From Agrobacterium cavarae (GTDB lineage: Bacteria; Pseudomonadota; Alphaproteobacteria; Rhizobiales; Rhizobiaceae), in contig NZ_SISF01000031.1 of NCBI RefSeq assembly GCF_004310285.1, positions 380,511 to 444,510 of the forward strand: DNA of 64,000 bases, read 5' to 3'. The notes under the pieces were generated by a model. The model saw nothing but the letters and a program-made list of their open reading frames with translations, was not told the origin of the DNA and did no database searches. Position numbers and translations under genes: made by a program. The number at the start of each line of letters is the position of its first letter. The stretch's first letter is position 1. This document shows positions 19,337 to 27,776 of this stretch, in pieces.

Positions 19337-20860
19337 ATGATGACGCGTGTGAAGGCCGTAAATGGCCGCTCCGGTCACGACATGGAAAAGCGGTCGATAT
19401 CGCGGCGAGGCATCATAAGCCTCGGGGCTGCGGCATTGATGCTGTCCTCATGCCAGTCGCTGTTCAGCCCTGCCTATCAGTCCTCGCTGAAGCCTTCCGA
19501 CAATCCGCAGACGGTCGAAGAGGTGCAGAAGAACGATCCGCGCGCACAGATGGGCGCGCGTGAGCATCCGCGCATCGTCGCGAGCTATGGCGGCGAATAT
19601 CACGACGAGAAAACCGAGCGTCTGGTCGCCCGCATCACCGGCGCGCTGACGGCGGTATCGGAAAATCCGCAGCAGTCCTATCGTATCACCATATTGAATT
19701 CGCCGGCCATCAACGCTTTCGCGCTGCCGGGCGGCTATCTCTACGTCACGCGCGGTCTTCTGGCGCTTGCCAATGACGCCTCGGAAGTGGCGGCGGTGCT
19801 GTCGCACGAAATGGGCCACGTCACAGCCAATCACGGCATCGAGCGTCAACGCCGCGAAGAAGCGGAAGTGATTGCCAGCCGCGTGGTGGCGGAGGTTCTG
19901 TCCAGCGATCTTGCCGGCAAGCAGGCGCTTGCACGAGGCAAGCTTCGTCTTGCGGCCTTCTCGCGCCAGCAGGAATTGCAGGCGGACGTGATCGGCGTGC
20001 GAATGCTGGGTGAGGCGGGCTACGACCCTTACGCCTCACCACGCTTCCTCGATTCCATGGCGGCCTATGCGCGCTTTACCTCGGCCGATCCCGATAGCGA
20101 TCAGAGCCTCGACTTTCTATCGAGCCACCCGAATACGCCGCAGCGTATCGAACTGGCCAAGCGCCATGCGCGTGCCTTCGGCCAGGAAGGCCAGGTCGGC
20201 GACAAGGGCCGCGACTGGTTCCTCACCGGCATCGATGGGCTGCTTTATGGCGACAGCCCGCAGGAGGGTTATGTCCGTGGCAACACCTTCCTGCATGGCA
20301 ATCTCGGCATTCGTTTCGATGTGCCGGAAGGCTTCCAGATCGACAACAAGGTCGAGGCGGTTCTGGCAACCGGCCCCGGTGACATGGCAATCCGCTTCGA
20401 TGGCGTTGCCGACCCGAAGCAGACAAGCCTCCCCAATTACCTGACGAGCGGCTGGGTGGCTGGCCTGTTGCCGGATACGGTGCGGGAAATACAGGTGAAC
20501 GGGCTGCCTGCTGCAACCGCGCGCGCCAGTGCCGACAAGTGGGATTTCGATGTCACCGTCATTCGTGTCGGCGATCAGATTTTCCGTTTCCTCACCGCCG
20601 TGCCGAAGGGCAGCGCGCAGTTGGAGACGGTCGCGAACCTCCTGCGCTCCAGCTTCCGCAAGATGACGCCTGCGGAAATCTCCGCGCTGAAGCCGCTTCG
20701 CGTGCGCGTCGTTACCGTCAAGCCGGGCGAAACGGTCGCCTCGCTCGCCGCACGCATGATGGGCACGGATCGCAAGCTGGAACTCTTCCGCGTCTTAAAT
20801 GCGCTCAGCACCACCGCCGCGATCGAGCCGGGGCAGCGGGTCAAGATCATTTCGGAATAA
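19337..20860 (+). CDS. M48-family metalloprotease lipoprotein with C-terminal LysM-like domain
   Basis: The protein is a zinc metallopeptidase of the BepA/LoiP kind that probably works on outer-membrane or periplasmic proteins. It has a lipoprotein-type signal sequence ending in LSSC, the zinc motif HEMGH (His157-His161 counted from ATG 19337), and a downstream ELQAD segment with the third zinc ligand. The last 50 residues (RVVTVKPGETVASLAARMMG and on) resemble a LysM peptidoglycan-binding module. The start is uncertain: TTG 19319, ATG 19337/19340, or ATG 19382, the last giving the most ordinary signal peptide but no Shine-Dalgarno. A 263-base gap with no gene precedes it; I see only a small CAGGCA/TGCCTG hairpin there. 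Confidence 0.9.
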   Translation: MMTRVKAVNGRSGHDMEKRSISRRGIISLGAAALMLSSCQSLFSPAYQSSLKPSDNPQTVEEVQKNDPRAQMGAREHPRIVASYGGEYHDEKTERLVARITGALTAVSENPQQSYRITILNSPAINAFALPGGYLYVTRGLLALANDASEVAAVLSHEMGHVTANHGIERQRREEAEVIASRVVAEVLSSDLAGKQALARGKLRLAAFSRQQELQADVIGVRMLGEAGYDPYASPRFLDSMAAYARFTSADPDSDQSLDFLSSHPNTPQRIELAKRHARAFGQEGQVGDKGRDWFLTGIDGLLYGDSPQEGYVRGNTFLHGNLGIRFDVPEGFQIDNKVEAVLATGPGDMAIRFDGVADPKQTSLPNYLTSGWVAGLLPDTVREIQVNGLPAATARASADKWDFDVTVIRVGDQIFRFLTAVPKGSAQLETVANLLRSSFRKMTPAEISALKPLRVRVVTVKPGETVASLAARMMGTDRKLELFRVLNALSTTAAIEPGQRVKIISE

Positions 20861-20902
20861 GCAGGGCGCTGTCCGACAACGCCCTCGTTTACCCACTTCC
20901 GT

Positions 20903-21976
20903 TCAGACCATCGGAACGTCGAACACTTCGCCTGGGCGCATCGGGCGGAAGTTTTCACGCGCGACGTTTTGATCCTTCAGTGCCGCTTCAAGCGCGATGA
21001 TCGGTGCGTCGATCGCCTCATCGGTCAGTTGTACTGTGCCCCAATGGTGGCCGCAGGCATAAGCGGCGTTGCAGATCTTCATGCCCTCCACCGCTTCGGG
21101 CGGATTTTGATGCTGGCCCTTCATGAACCAGCGCGGCTCATAGGCGCCGAAGGGCAGGTTCGCGAGACGGAAGCTGCCATGTTTCTTGGCGGCAGCGTGG
21201 TAGTTCAGCCCGCTGTGAAAGCCGGTGTCGCCGATATGGTAGATCTTGCCGCCGGGCGTCTCGATGACGAAGGCGGCCCAGAGCGCCATGCGCCTGTCGT
21301 TCAACCCGCGCGCGGACCAGTGATGGCAGGGTTCGAAATGGATTTTGACATCGGGGCTGACGGCAATCGCATCGCCCCAGTCTCCCACCGAAATCTTCGC
21401 AGCCTGCACCTTGGTGCGAATGATCGCGTCATTGCCAAGCGGCGTGACGAAAAGCGGCTTGTGCTCGACATGCAGTCGATGCAGCGTTTCGAGATCGAGA
21501 TGGTCGTAGTGATTATGGGTGACGAGAACGAGATCGATCGGCGGCAGGTCCTCAAAGCGGATGCCGGGCGGATTGACGCGCTTTGGTCCCACAAAGCTGA
21601 ACGGACTTGTGCGCTCCGACCAGACCGGATCGACCAGAATATTCAGCCCCGCCGTCTGAATAAGGAACGAAGCGTGGCCAACAAAGGTGACGCGCAGATC
21701 TTTTCCTTCGACGCGGGCGTCTGGTTTCGCGGTCGGATAGGGGCTTGGATAGTTCTCCGGCCACTGAGCTCTCTGGCCGTTGAAGCGCCATTTCATCAGG
21801 TCGCTAAAACCATTCGGCTGCTCCCCATTGGGATTGAAGAACCGCGTGCCGTCAAAATGATCGGAGGCAGGGCCCTTATAATAAGCGCTGGCATAGGAAC
21901 GGCTGGCAAAAATGCCGCCGCTTGCAAGCAGCAGGCCACCAATGGCGGAGAGGCGAAAGAAGTTTCGACGGTTCAT
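20903..21976 (-). CDS. metallo-beta-lactamase-fold hydrolase (NAPE-PLD/RomA-like), exported
   Basis: The 357-residue protein begins with MNRRNFFRLSAIGG, a Tat-like or membrane-anchoring leader with an adjacent hydrophobic stretch. The body has the metallo-beta-lactamase metal ligands: THNHYDHLD, PCHHWSARG, IGDTGFHSG, and a final GHHWGT. The order of motifs and the FVGHASFLIQ N-terminal strand fit the NAPE-hydrolysing phospholipase D / RomA group. A phospholipid or related phosphodiester may be the substrate, but this is not proven. The frame is open upstream to 22123, yet the leader peptide supports ATG 21976. It is divergent from ffh and convergent with the M48 gene. Confidence 0.88.
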   Translation of the reverse strand: MNRRNFFRLSAIGGLLLASGGIFASRSYASAYYKGPASDHFDGTRFFNPNGEQPNGFSDLMKWRFNGQRAQWPENYPSPYPTAKPDARVEGKDLRVTFVGHASFLIQTAGLNILVDPVWSERTSPFSFVGPKRVNPPGIRFEDLPPIDLVLVTHNHYDHLDLETLHRLHVEHKPLFVTPLGNDAIIRTKVQAAKISVGDWGDAIAVSPDVKIHFEPCHHWSARGLNDRRMALWAAFVIETPGGKIYHIGDTGFHSGLNYHAAAKKHGSFRLANLPFGAYEPRWFMKGQHQNPPEAVEGMKICNAAYACGHHWGTVQLTDEAIDAPIIALEAALKDQNVARENFRPMRPGEVFDVPMV

Positions 21977-22085
21977 AATATTAGCTATAGGAAGTGCACC
22001 GGTAAACAACAAGCGTCTGACCCGTAGAAGAAGCGCCTCGAAGTCGACAAATTGACGGCGCTTCGGCCAAAACTGCGGACTTGCC

Positions 22086-22114
22086 TTGACTTTGGCGCGC
22101 ATTTCCTGTTTATC
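22086..22114 (+). promoter_or_regulatory. possible promoter of ffh
   Basis: TTGACT at 22086-22091 is followed 17 bases later by TTTATC at 22109-22114. The -35 box is good and the -10 box is weak. It would give a leader of roughly 190 bases. Confidence 0.35.
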
Positions 22115-22153
22115 CCGCCGCATCAGCTGGCAGTTTCAAGACTCCAAGCCACC

Positions 22154-22297
22154 GACCGGGACCCGTCAAGGTATAAAGAGATCCCGGAGGTCAACACCCG
22201 ACAGCGCGACGCGCCCTCGGGTGCTTTTTGGCTTTGCCCATTTCCGGGCGTCTTGTTTTTGCCGGCAAAAGCACCGACGTTTCGGGAAACCGAAACG
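22154..22297 (+). promoter_or_regulatory. structured 5' leader of ffh (unrecognised RNA element)
   Basis: This stretch of the 336-base gap upstream of ffh holds five possible helices. CCGGGA/TCCCGG pairs 22156-22161 with 22182-22187. A strong hairpin (CACCCGA with TCGGGTG, 22195-22223, plus inner GCGC/GCGC) is followed by CTTTTT. GCCC/GGGC at 22236-22249 precedes another T-run. GGTGCTTTT (22220-22228) is perfectly complementary to AAAAGCACC (22267-22275), which competes with the first terminator. A perfect 8-bp stem CGTTTCGG/CCGAAACG with a GAAA loop (22278-22297) ends just before the Shine-Dalgarno. I do not recognise a named family. Confidence 0.5.
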
Positions 22298-22312
22298 AAG
22301 AAGGATGAAACG

Positions 22313-23881
22313 ATGTTTGAAAACCTCCAGGACCGCCTTGGCTCCATTTTGAATGGACTGACCGGCCGTGGCTCGCTTTCGGAAGCCGATGTTTCCGCAG
22401 CGCTGCGTGAGGTTCGCCGTGCGCTTCTGGAAGCGGACGTGGCGCTGGAAGTCGTTCGTAGCTTCACCGAAAAGGTGCGCGAAAAGGCGGTTGGCGCTTC
22501 TGTCCTGAAATCCATCAAGCCCGGCCAGATGGTCGTCAAGATCGTCCATGACGAGCTTGTCGAAATGCTGGGTTCGGAAGGTGTTTCGGTCGATCTTCAT
22601 GCGCCGGCACCCGTCGTCATCATGATGGTGGGTCTGCAGGGTTCGGGTAAGACCACCACCACCGGCAAGATTGCCAAGCGTCTGACGGATCGCGAGAAGA
22701 AGAAGGTGCTGATGGCATCTCTCGACACGCGCCGCCCTGCTGCCCAGGAACAGCTGCGCCAGCTCGGCGTGCAGACCGGCATCGACACGCTGCCGATCGT
22801 TGCCGGCCAGTCGCCGACCGATATCGCCTCGCGCGCGGTCCAGGCGGCCAAGCTTGGCGGCCATGATGTCGTGATCCTCGATACCGCCGGCCGTACCCAC
22901 ATCGACGAGCCGTTGATGCTGGAAATGGCCGATATCAAGAAAAAGGCCAATCCGCACGAAATCCTGCTGGTTGCCGACAGCCTGACCGGTCAGGACGCCG
23001 TCAATCTGGCGCGCAATTTCGATGAACGTGTCGGCATTACCGGCCTTGTGCTGACCCGTATGGATGGCGATGGCCGCGGCGGTGCAGCGCTTTCCATGCG
23101 TGCTGTTACCGGCAAGCCGATCAAGCTCATCGGTACCGGCGAGCGGATGAACGAACTGGATGAGTTTCATCCACGCCGTATCGCAGACCGCATTCTCGGC
23201 ATGGGCGATATCGTCTCGCTGGTCGAAAAGGCTGCAGAGAATATCGATGCGGAAAAAGCCCGCGCCATGGCCGAGAAGATGGCCAAGGGCAAGTTCGACC
23301 TCAACGATCTGGCCGATCAGCTGCGCCAGATGCAGAAGATGGGCGGCATGGGCGGTATCATGGGTCTGATGCCCGGCATGGCTGGCATGAAGGACAAGAT
23401 GGCGTCTGCCGGTTTGAACGACAAGATGTTCGACCGTCAGCTGGCGATCATCTCCTCGATGACCAAGGCCGAGCGCGCCAATCCGGATATTCTCAAACAC
23501 AGCCGCAAGAAGCGCATCGCTGCCGGTTCCGGCACGGATGCTGCCGAAATCAACAAGCTCTTGAAGATGCACCGCGGCATGGCCGACATGATGAAAGCCA
23601 TGGGCGGCAAGGGCAAGGGCGGCATCATGAAGCAGATGATGGGCGGTCTGGCTGGCAAGATGGGTCTCGGCGGCATGGGCGGCATGCCTGATCTCGCCAA
23701 TATGGACCCCAAGCAGCTCGAAGCACTGCAGAAGCAGGCGGAAGCCGCAGGTCTTGGCAAGCCGGGCGCTCTGCCTCCGAGTCTTGGCGGTCTTCCAGGC
23801 GGATTGCCTGGTCTCGGCGGCAGCAAGCTGCCGGGTCTCGGCGGTCTTCCGGGTCTTGCCGGTTTTGGCAAGAAGAAGTGA
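22313..23881 (+). CDS. ffh: signal recognition particle GTPase Ffh
   Basis: Ffh binds signal sequences of nascent membrane proteins and, with the SRP RNA, delivers ribosomes to FtsY. The 522 residues comprise the N and GTPase domains (GLQGSGKTTTTGK, DTAGR, TRMDGDGRGG) and the methionine-rich M domain (MGGMGGIMGLMPGM and following). An SRP RNA-binding stretch (IISSMTKAERANP ... SRKKRIAAGSGT) and a glycine/proline/leucine-rich tail complete it. ATG 22313 is preceded by AAGGA and gives the canonical MFENLQDRL start. Chorismate mutase follows with almost no gap. Its receptor gene ftsY lies at 35.2 kb. Confidence 0.98.
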   Translation: MFENLQDRLGSILNGLTGRGSLSEADVSAALREVRRALLEADVALEVVRSFTEKVREKAVGASVLKSIKPGQMVVKIVHDELVEMLGSEGVSVDLHAPAPVVIMMVGLQGSGKTTTTGKIAKRLTDREKKKVLMASLDTRRPAAQEQLRQLGVQTGIDTLPIVAGQSPTDIASRAVQAAKLGGHDVVILDTAGRTHIDEPLMLEMADIKKKANPHEILLVADSLTGQDAVNLARNFDERVGITGLVLTRMDGDGRGGAALSMRAVTGKPIKLIGTGERMNELDEFHPRRIADRILGMGDIVSLVEKAAENIDAEKARAMAEKMAKGKFDLNDLADQLRQMQKMGGMGGIMGLMPGMAGMKDKMASAGLNDKMFDRQLAIISSMTKAERANPDILKHSRKKRIAAGSGTDAAEINKLLKMHRGMADMMKAMGGKGKGGIMKQMMGGLAGKMGLGGMGGMPDLANMDPKQLEALQKQAEAAGLGKPGALPPSLGGLPGGLPGLGGSKLPGLGGLPGLAGFGKKK

Positions 23882-23889
23882 GGCCATCG

Positions 23890-24207
23890 GTGACTACGAC
23901 AGACGTCAAAGAAAAACTCGCTGAATACCGCCAGTCCATCGACAATGTCGATGCCGCACTGGTGCACATGCTGGCCGAACGCTTCCGCTGTACCAAGGCG
24001 GTGGGCGTGTTGAAGGCCACCTACGATTTGCCGCCGGCAGACCCGGCGCGCGAAGAATACCAGATCGAACGCCTGCGCCGCCTGGCCAAGGATGCCAATC
24101 TGGATCCGGATTTCGCCGAGAAGTTCTTGAACTTCATCATCAAGGAAGTCATCCGGCATCATGAAGCAATTGCCGCTGAACACAACGGCACAGAAAAGAC
24201 CGCCTGA
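23890..24207 (+). CDS. chorismate mutase (AroQ type)
   Basis: It converts chorismate to prephenate for phenylalanine and tyrosine. The 105-residue all-helical protein fits the AroQ fold: [23 protein letters not shown] contains the first conserved arginine and the helix pattern, K in [10 protein letters not shown] in REEYQIERL, and a C-terminal [13 protein letters not shown] helix. The start is taken as GTG 23890, with AGG at the ffh stop serving as Shine-Dalgarno; a GTG overlapping the ffh stop (23878) is the alternative. It lies between ffh and rpsP on the same strand, so it probably shares the ffh transcript. A role beyond aromatic synthesis is not suggested. Confidence 0.9.
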   Translation: MTTTDVKEKLAEYRQSIDNVDAALVHMLAERFRCTKAVGVLKATYDLPPADPAREEYQIERLRRLAKDANLDPDFAEKFLNFIIKEVIRHHEAIAAEHNGTEKTA

Positions 24208-24239
24208 CCGGCGGGCAAGCCATTATAAGGAGAACTCAC

Positions 24240-24617
24240 ATGGCACTGAAAATTCGTCTCGCACGCGGTGGTTCCAAGAAGCGCCCGTACTACCAGATCG
24301 TTGTCGCTGACGCCCGCAGCCCGCGCGACGGCCGCTTCCTCGAGAAGGTCGGTTCCTGGAACCCGATGCTTCCGAAGGACAACGCCGACCGCATCCAGAT
24401 CAATGGCGACCTCGTCAAGGAATGGATCGCAAAGGGTGCACAGCCGACCGACCGCGTTCTGCGCTTCCTCGCTGAAGCCGGCATTGCGACGCGCGACGCG
24501 CGCAGCAACCCTGAAAAGGCAAAGCCAGGCAAGAAGGCTCTCGAGCGCGTTGCCGAGAAGAAGCAGAAGGCTGAAGACGCCGCTGCTGCTGCCGCTGAAG
24601 CTGCTGCTGCAGAATAA
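24240..24617 (+). CDS. rpsP: 30S ribosomal protein S16
   Basis: The N-terminal 80 residues are a standard S16 ([24 protein letters not shown] and the WNPM motif). A lysine- then alanine-rich tail extends it to 125 residues, longer than the enterobacterial 82 but common in alphaproteobacteria. AAGGAGAA precedes the ATG. It heads the usual rpsP-rimM-trmD order. A GC-rich hairpin with TTTTC at 24640 separates it from rimM and may lower expression of the modification genes. Confidence 0.98.
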   Translation: MALKIRLARGGSKKRPYYQIVVADARSPRDGRFLEKVGSWNPMLPKDNADRIQINGDLVKEWIAKGAQPTDRVLRFLAEAGIATRDARSNPEKAKPGKKALERVAEKKQKAEDAAAAAAEAAAAE

Positions 24618-24639
24618 GTTCGGTTTATGCCGATTGACG

Positions 24640-24672
24640 ACGGGTGGTGCGGTTTCCGCGCCGCCCGTTTTC
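24640..24672 (+). terminator. hairpin with T-run between rpsP and rimM
   Basis: A 13-bp stem (ACGGGTGGTGCGG with CCGCGCCGCCCGT, two G-U pairs) and a TTT loop are followed by TTTTC. It is likely a partial terminator that lets ribosomal protein mRNA exceed rimM-trmD mRNA. Confidence 0.75.
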
Positions 24673-24750
24673 ATGTTTAATCCCCACGGGCTTGGCGAGA
24701 GATCAGCCAGGCACTAAAGATACGCGCAAAACGCGATAACGGACGGTTCA

Positions 24751-25326
24751 ATGGCAAAGCTGGAAAACCCCATTCTCATGGCCAAGATTGGCGCAGCTCA
24801 AGGCTTGCGCGGCGAGGTGCGGGTCAGCTCCTATACCGACGATCCCATGGCGCTTGGCGATTACGGCAATCTCGTTGCCGCCGATGGGCGCGTGTTTGAA
24901 ATTCTCGAAGTGCGCCAAGGCAAGAATGTTGTCATCGTGCGCTTCCGTGGCATCAATGACCGCAATGCCGCTGAAGCGCTGAACGGGCTTGAGCTGTTTG
25001 TCGATCGCGACAATTTGCCTGACGAGGATCTGGACGAGGACGAGTTCTTCTACACCGACCTCGAAGGTCTCGACGTGGTCGATGCCGAAGGCAAGAGCTA
25101 TGGTTCGGTCAGTGCCGTCTATGATTTCGGCGCAGGCGATCTGCTTGAGTTGAAGGGTGCGGGACGTCGCCCGGCGCTTATCCCCTTTACCGAGGCTGCC
25201 GTTCTCGAAATCGATCTGGAAGGTGGAAAGATCCTGATCGATCCCTTTGCCGCCGGATTGATCGACAATCCGGAAGACGGCAAGGACGATCCCGAGCATC
25301 CGATTTTCGGCAAGGGCAAGAAGTAA
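24751..25326 (+). CDS. rimM: ribosome maturation factor RimM
   Basis: It assists assembly of the 30S head near S19. The 191 residues include the N-terminal RimM beta-barrel ([19 protein letters not shown]) and the C-terminal PRC-barrel ([16 protein letters not shown] and [10 protein letters not shown]). An acidic linker (DEDLDEDE) and a charged tail are present. It follows rpsP and lies four bases before trmD, a conserved arrangement. Confidence 0.97.
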   Translation: MAKLENPILMAKIGAAQGLRGEVRVSSYTDDPMALGDYGNLVAADGRVFEILEVRQGKNVVIVRFRGINDRNAAEALNGLELFVDRDNLPDEDLDEDEFFYTDLEGLDVVDAEGKSYGSVSAVYDFGAGDLLELKGAGRRPALIPFTEAAVLEIDLEGGKILIDPFAAGLIDNPEDGKDDPEHPIFGKGKK

Positions 25327-25330
25327 GTCG

Positions 25331-26029
25331 ATGAGCTTCAAGGCGACCGTGCTGACGCTCTATCCGGAAATGTTTCCGGGGCATTTGTCCTATTCTTTGG
25401 CTGGCAAGGCGCTGGAGCGCGGCCAGTGGCAGATGGAGCCGGTGCAGATCCGCGACTTTGCCACCGACAAGCATCGCAGTGTCGATGACACCCCGGCAGG
25501 TGGCGGTGCCGGCATGGTGCTGAAACCCGATGTACTGGCAGCGGCCATCGATGCGGTGTCGGAGGGTGACGCCCGTCCGCGGCTGCTGATGAGCCCGCGC
25601 GGCAAACCGCTGACGCAGGAGCGTGTCCGCGAATTGGCCGCCGGAGAGGGTGTCATCATCGTATGCGGTCGCTTTGAAGGCGTGGACCAGCGGGTGATCG
25701 ATGCGCGTGGCCTCGAGGAGGTTTGCATCGGCGACTATATTCTTTCGGGCGGCGAACCCGCCGCACTGACGCTTCTCGATGCGGTGGTGCGCATTCTCCC
25801 CGGCGTGATGGGCAACGATCTGTCCGGCGTGCATGAAAGTTTCGAAGGCGGGCTTTTGGAGCATCCGCATTATACAAGGCCACAGGTCTGGGAAGGGCGC
25901 GATATCCCCGCGGTCCTTACCTCCGGCAATCACAAGCTGATCGACAAGTGGCGGCACGAGCAGGCGCTTTCCCTGACGAAGGAGCGCCGACCCGACCTTC
26001 TTGCCGGCACTCAGGCCGTCAAGAAGTAA
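25331..26029 (+). CDS. trmD: tRNA (guanine-N1-)-methyltransferase
   Basis: TrmD methylates G37 of tRNAs that read codons starting with C, preventing frameshifts. The 232-residue SPOUT protein shows MVLKPDVL, the knot region [12 protein letters not shown] and [14 protein letters not shown], and the [11 protein letters not shown] loop. It ends the rpsP-rimM-trmD group. Its last 19 bases overlap the 3' end of the convergent TSUP permease gene. Confidence 0.97.
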   Translation: MSFKATVLTLYPEMFPGHLSYSLAGKALERGQWQMEPVQIRDFATDKHRSVDDTPAGGGAGMVLKPDVLAAAIDAVSEGDARPRLLMSPRGKPLTQERVRELAAGEGVIIVCGRFEGVDQRVIDARGLEEVCIGDYILSGGEPAALTLLDAVVRILPGVMGNDLSGVHESFEGGLLEHPHYTRPQVWEGRDIPAVLTSGNHKLIDKWRHEQALSLTKERRPDLLAGTQAVKK

Positions 26030-26757
26030 TAGCCCGTCAGCAAGAGCCCGACCGTGATCACTAATGCCCGGATGATCCACTGCGGAACGCGGCGGGCAAG
26101 GTAGACGCCGCAGTAGCCGCCAAGCGCAGACGCCGGAATCATGATCAGCGCCGCGTGCCAGGCAACGACGCCACCGCCGACGAAGACGATAATGGCGATG
26201 GCGGCGATGACGACAGCCAGCAGGTTCTTTAGCGCGTTCAGATGATGATAGGTGCCGCCTGCCGTCAGCCCCAGTACCGCCAGCATCATGATGCCCATGC
26301 CGGCACCGAAGAACCCGCCATAGATCGAGGTGAAGAACTGGCCGATCAGGCTCGCGACATTGCTTTTAGGATGCTCTTCACTCGAGCGCGGACGAAGCCA
26401 GGGACCGGCGGCAAAGAGCGCCGTTGCGGCAAGCAGCAGCCACGGCACCAGTTGGCGGAAGGACGGGTTGTCGAGCGACAGCAACAGCAGTGCGCCGCCG
26501 GTTGAACCGAGGATGGAGAGGACCGCGAGCAGGACGGCACCCTTCCAGTGGGCACGGATTTCCGGCCAGTAGGCGATCACCGAGGTGACGTAGCCCGGAA
26601 ACTGAACGATGGAGGAGGTGGCATTGGCCGAGATCGGTGCGATACCCGCTACCGTCATGGCGCCGAAGGTCAGGAAGGTGCCGCCGCCAGCAATGGCATT
26701 GACGGCGCCGGACAGAAAGCCGCTGGCGAACAAGAGTAGAATGATTGCAATGGACAT
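26011..26757 (-). CDS. TSUP-family permease (TauE/SafE)
   Basis: The 248-residue inner-membrane protein has about eight hydrophobic segments and the TauE/SafE pattern: an N-terminal [19 protein letters not shown] and a repeated [15 protein letters not shown] in the second half. The family exports or imports sulfite, sulfoacetate or related anions; this member's substrate is unknown. GGGAGGGG immediately precedes ATG 26757, which decides the start over an ATG at 26808. It is convergent with trmD and divergent from rplS. Inverted repeats at 26822-26851 may be operator sites. Confidence 0.88.
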   Translation of the reverse strand: MSIAIILLLFASGFLSGAVNAIAGGGTFLTFGAMTVAGIAPISANATSSIVQFPGYVTSVIAYWPEIRAHWKGAVLLAVLSILGSTGGALLLLSLDNPSFRQLVPWLLLAATALFAAGPWLRPRSSEEHPKSNVASLIGQFFTSIYGGFFGAGMGIMMLAVLGLTAGGTYHHLNALKNLLAVVIAAIAIIVFVGGGVVAWHAALIMIPASALGGYCGVYLARRVPQWIIRALVITVGLLLTGYYFLTA

Positions 26758-26821
26758 GGCCCCTCCCGGCGTTCCATCTCCCATATAAGCAGATGTGCTT
26801 TCCGACAATCAGGTGGCGGCC

Positions 26822-26851
26822 GACAAAATATTGTCATGTAAGGGATGACAA
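26822..26851. promoter_or_regulatory. overlapping inverted repeats upstream of the TSUP permease
   Basis: GACAA-AATA-TTGTC (26822-26835) overlaps TTGTCAT-N7-ATGACAA (26831-26851). The half-sites are identical and lie about 65-95 bases upstream of the permease start, between two divergent genes. They look like tandem operator dyads for an unknown regulator. Confidence 0.4.
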
Positions 26852-27018
26852 ACCGGTGATCTTCCTGTATTGGCCCGCGTGGAACTGGGCTTATGCCCAT
26901 TAACCGCAAGCAAAGAATGGCGAACCCGCTCCTGCCGCAAGGCATAATTCCAAGGACAGGATCCAAGGAATGATCTCGTTGAGCGCTCTGGCTGTTTCAG
27001 AAGAACTCAGAGGTTAAC

Positions 27019-27564
27019 ATGACCAACATTATCGCACAGCTGGAAGCCGAACAGGCCGCCAAGATCGAAGCAAAGCGCAAGCTTCCTGAATTTTCTCCTG
27101 GTGACACCGTTCGCGTCAACGTGCGCGTTACGGAAGGTAACCGTACCCGCGTACAGGCTTACGAAGGCGTCGTTATCGCTCGCTCCGGCGGCGGTCTCAA
27201 CGAGAACTTCACTGTTCGCAAGATCTCCTACGGCGAAGGCGTAGAGCGCGTATTCCCGGTTTACTCTCCGCTGGTTGAAGGCGTTGAGATCGTTCGCCGT
27301 GGTAAGGTTCGCCGCGCGAAGCTCTACTACCTGCGCGACCGTCGCGGCAAGTCCGCTCGTATCGTTGAAGACACCGGCGTTCGCGCTCGCAAGCTCAACG
27401 ACGCCGAGCGTCAGGCTGCTGCCGAGGAAAAGGCACGTATCGAAGCTGAAAAGGTTGCAGCAGCACAGGCTCTGGCCGCCGAAAAGGCAGCAGCAGAAGC
27501 CGCTGAAGCCAAGGCAGCTGAAGAGGCTGCAGCAGCAAAGGCTGCTGAAGGTGCAGCTGAATAA
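27019..27564 (+). CDS. rplS: 50S ribosomal protein L19
   Basis: The first 120 or so residues are a normal L19 ([41 protein letters not shown]). A 50-residue alanine/glutamate-rich tail follows, expected to be a long helix, making the protein 181 residues. L19 sits at the 30S-50S interface. AGAGG precedes the ATG, and a strong terminator follows. In many bacteria rplS follows trmD directly; here the TSUP permease on the opposite strand separates them. Confidence 0.97.
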   Translation: MTNIIAQLEAEQAAKIEAKRKLPEFSPGDTVRVNVRVTEGNRTRVQAYEGVVIARSGGGLNENFTVRKISYGEGVERVFPVYSPLVEGVEIVRRGKVRRAKLYYLRDRRGKSARIVEDTGVRARKLNDAERQAAAEEKARIEAEKVAAAQALAAEKAAAEAAEAKAAEEAAAAKAAEGAAE

Positions 27565-27587
27565 GCTTTCCCTTTTGGGATTTTTGA

Positions 27588-27615
27588 AAAGGCGGTCTTT
27601 GGGCCGCCTTTTTTG
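27588..27615 (+). terminator. terminator after rplS
   Basis: GGCGG pairs with CCGCC around a short loop and is followed by TTTTTTG, about 25 bases after the stop. Confidence 0.85.
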
Positions 27616-27776
27616 TTATCTGGCTTTGCTGTGTGCCGCGCCACGGGCGTTCCATTGCGAAGCTGGGTTGAAAGACGGGTGGCATTCTAACCGCCACCGC
27701 TTTCTTGAAACGCATATCTCTTGCGTGGCGGGTTTAAAGCGTGTCAATTTCCGCCATTGTTTTCAGGAGACCGCCA

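Noticed and set aside
22140..22300. The ffh leader as the SRP (4.5S) RNA gene.
   Set aside because: It has a GNRA hairpin, but the conserved SRP internal loops around the GGAA tetraloop (AGCA side) are missing.
22166..23887. A 573-codon minus-strand frame opposite ffh.
   Set aside because: It is a shadow of ffh, rich in His, Leu and Ala, with no homology I recognise.
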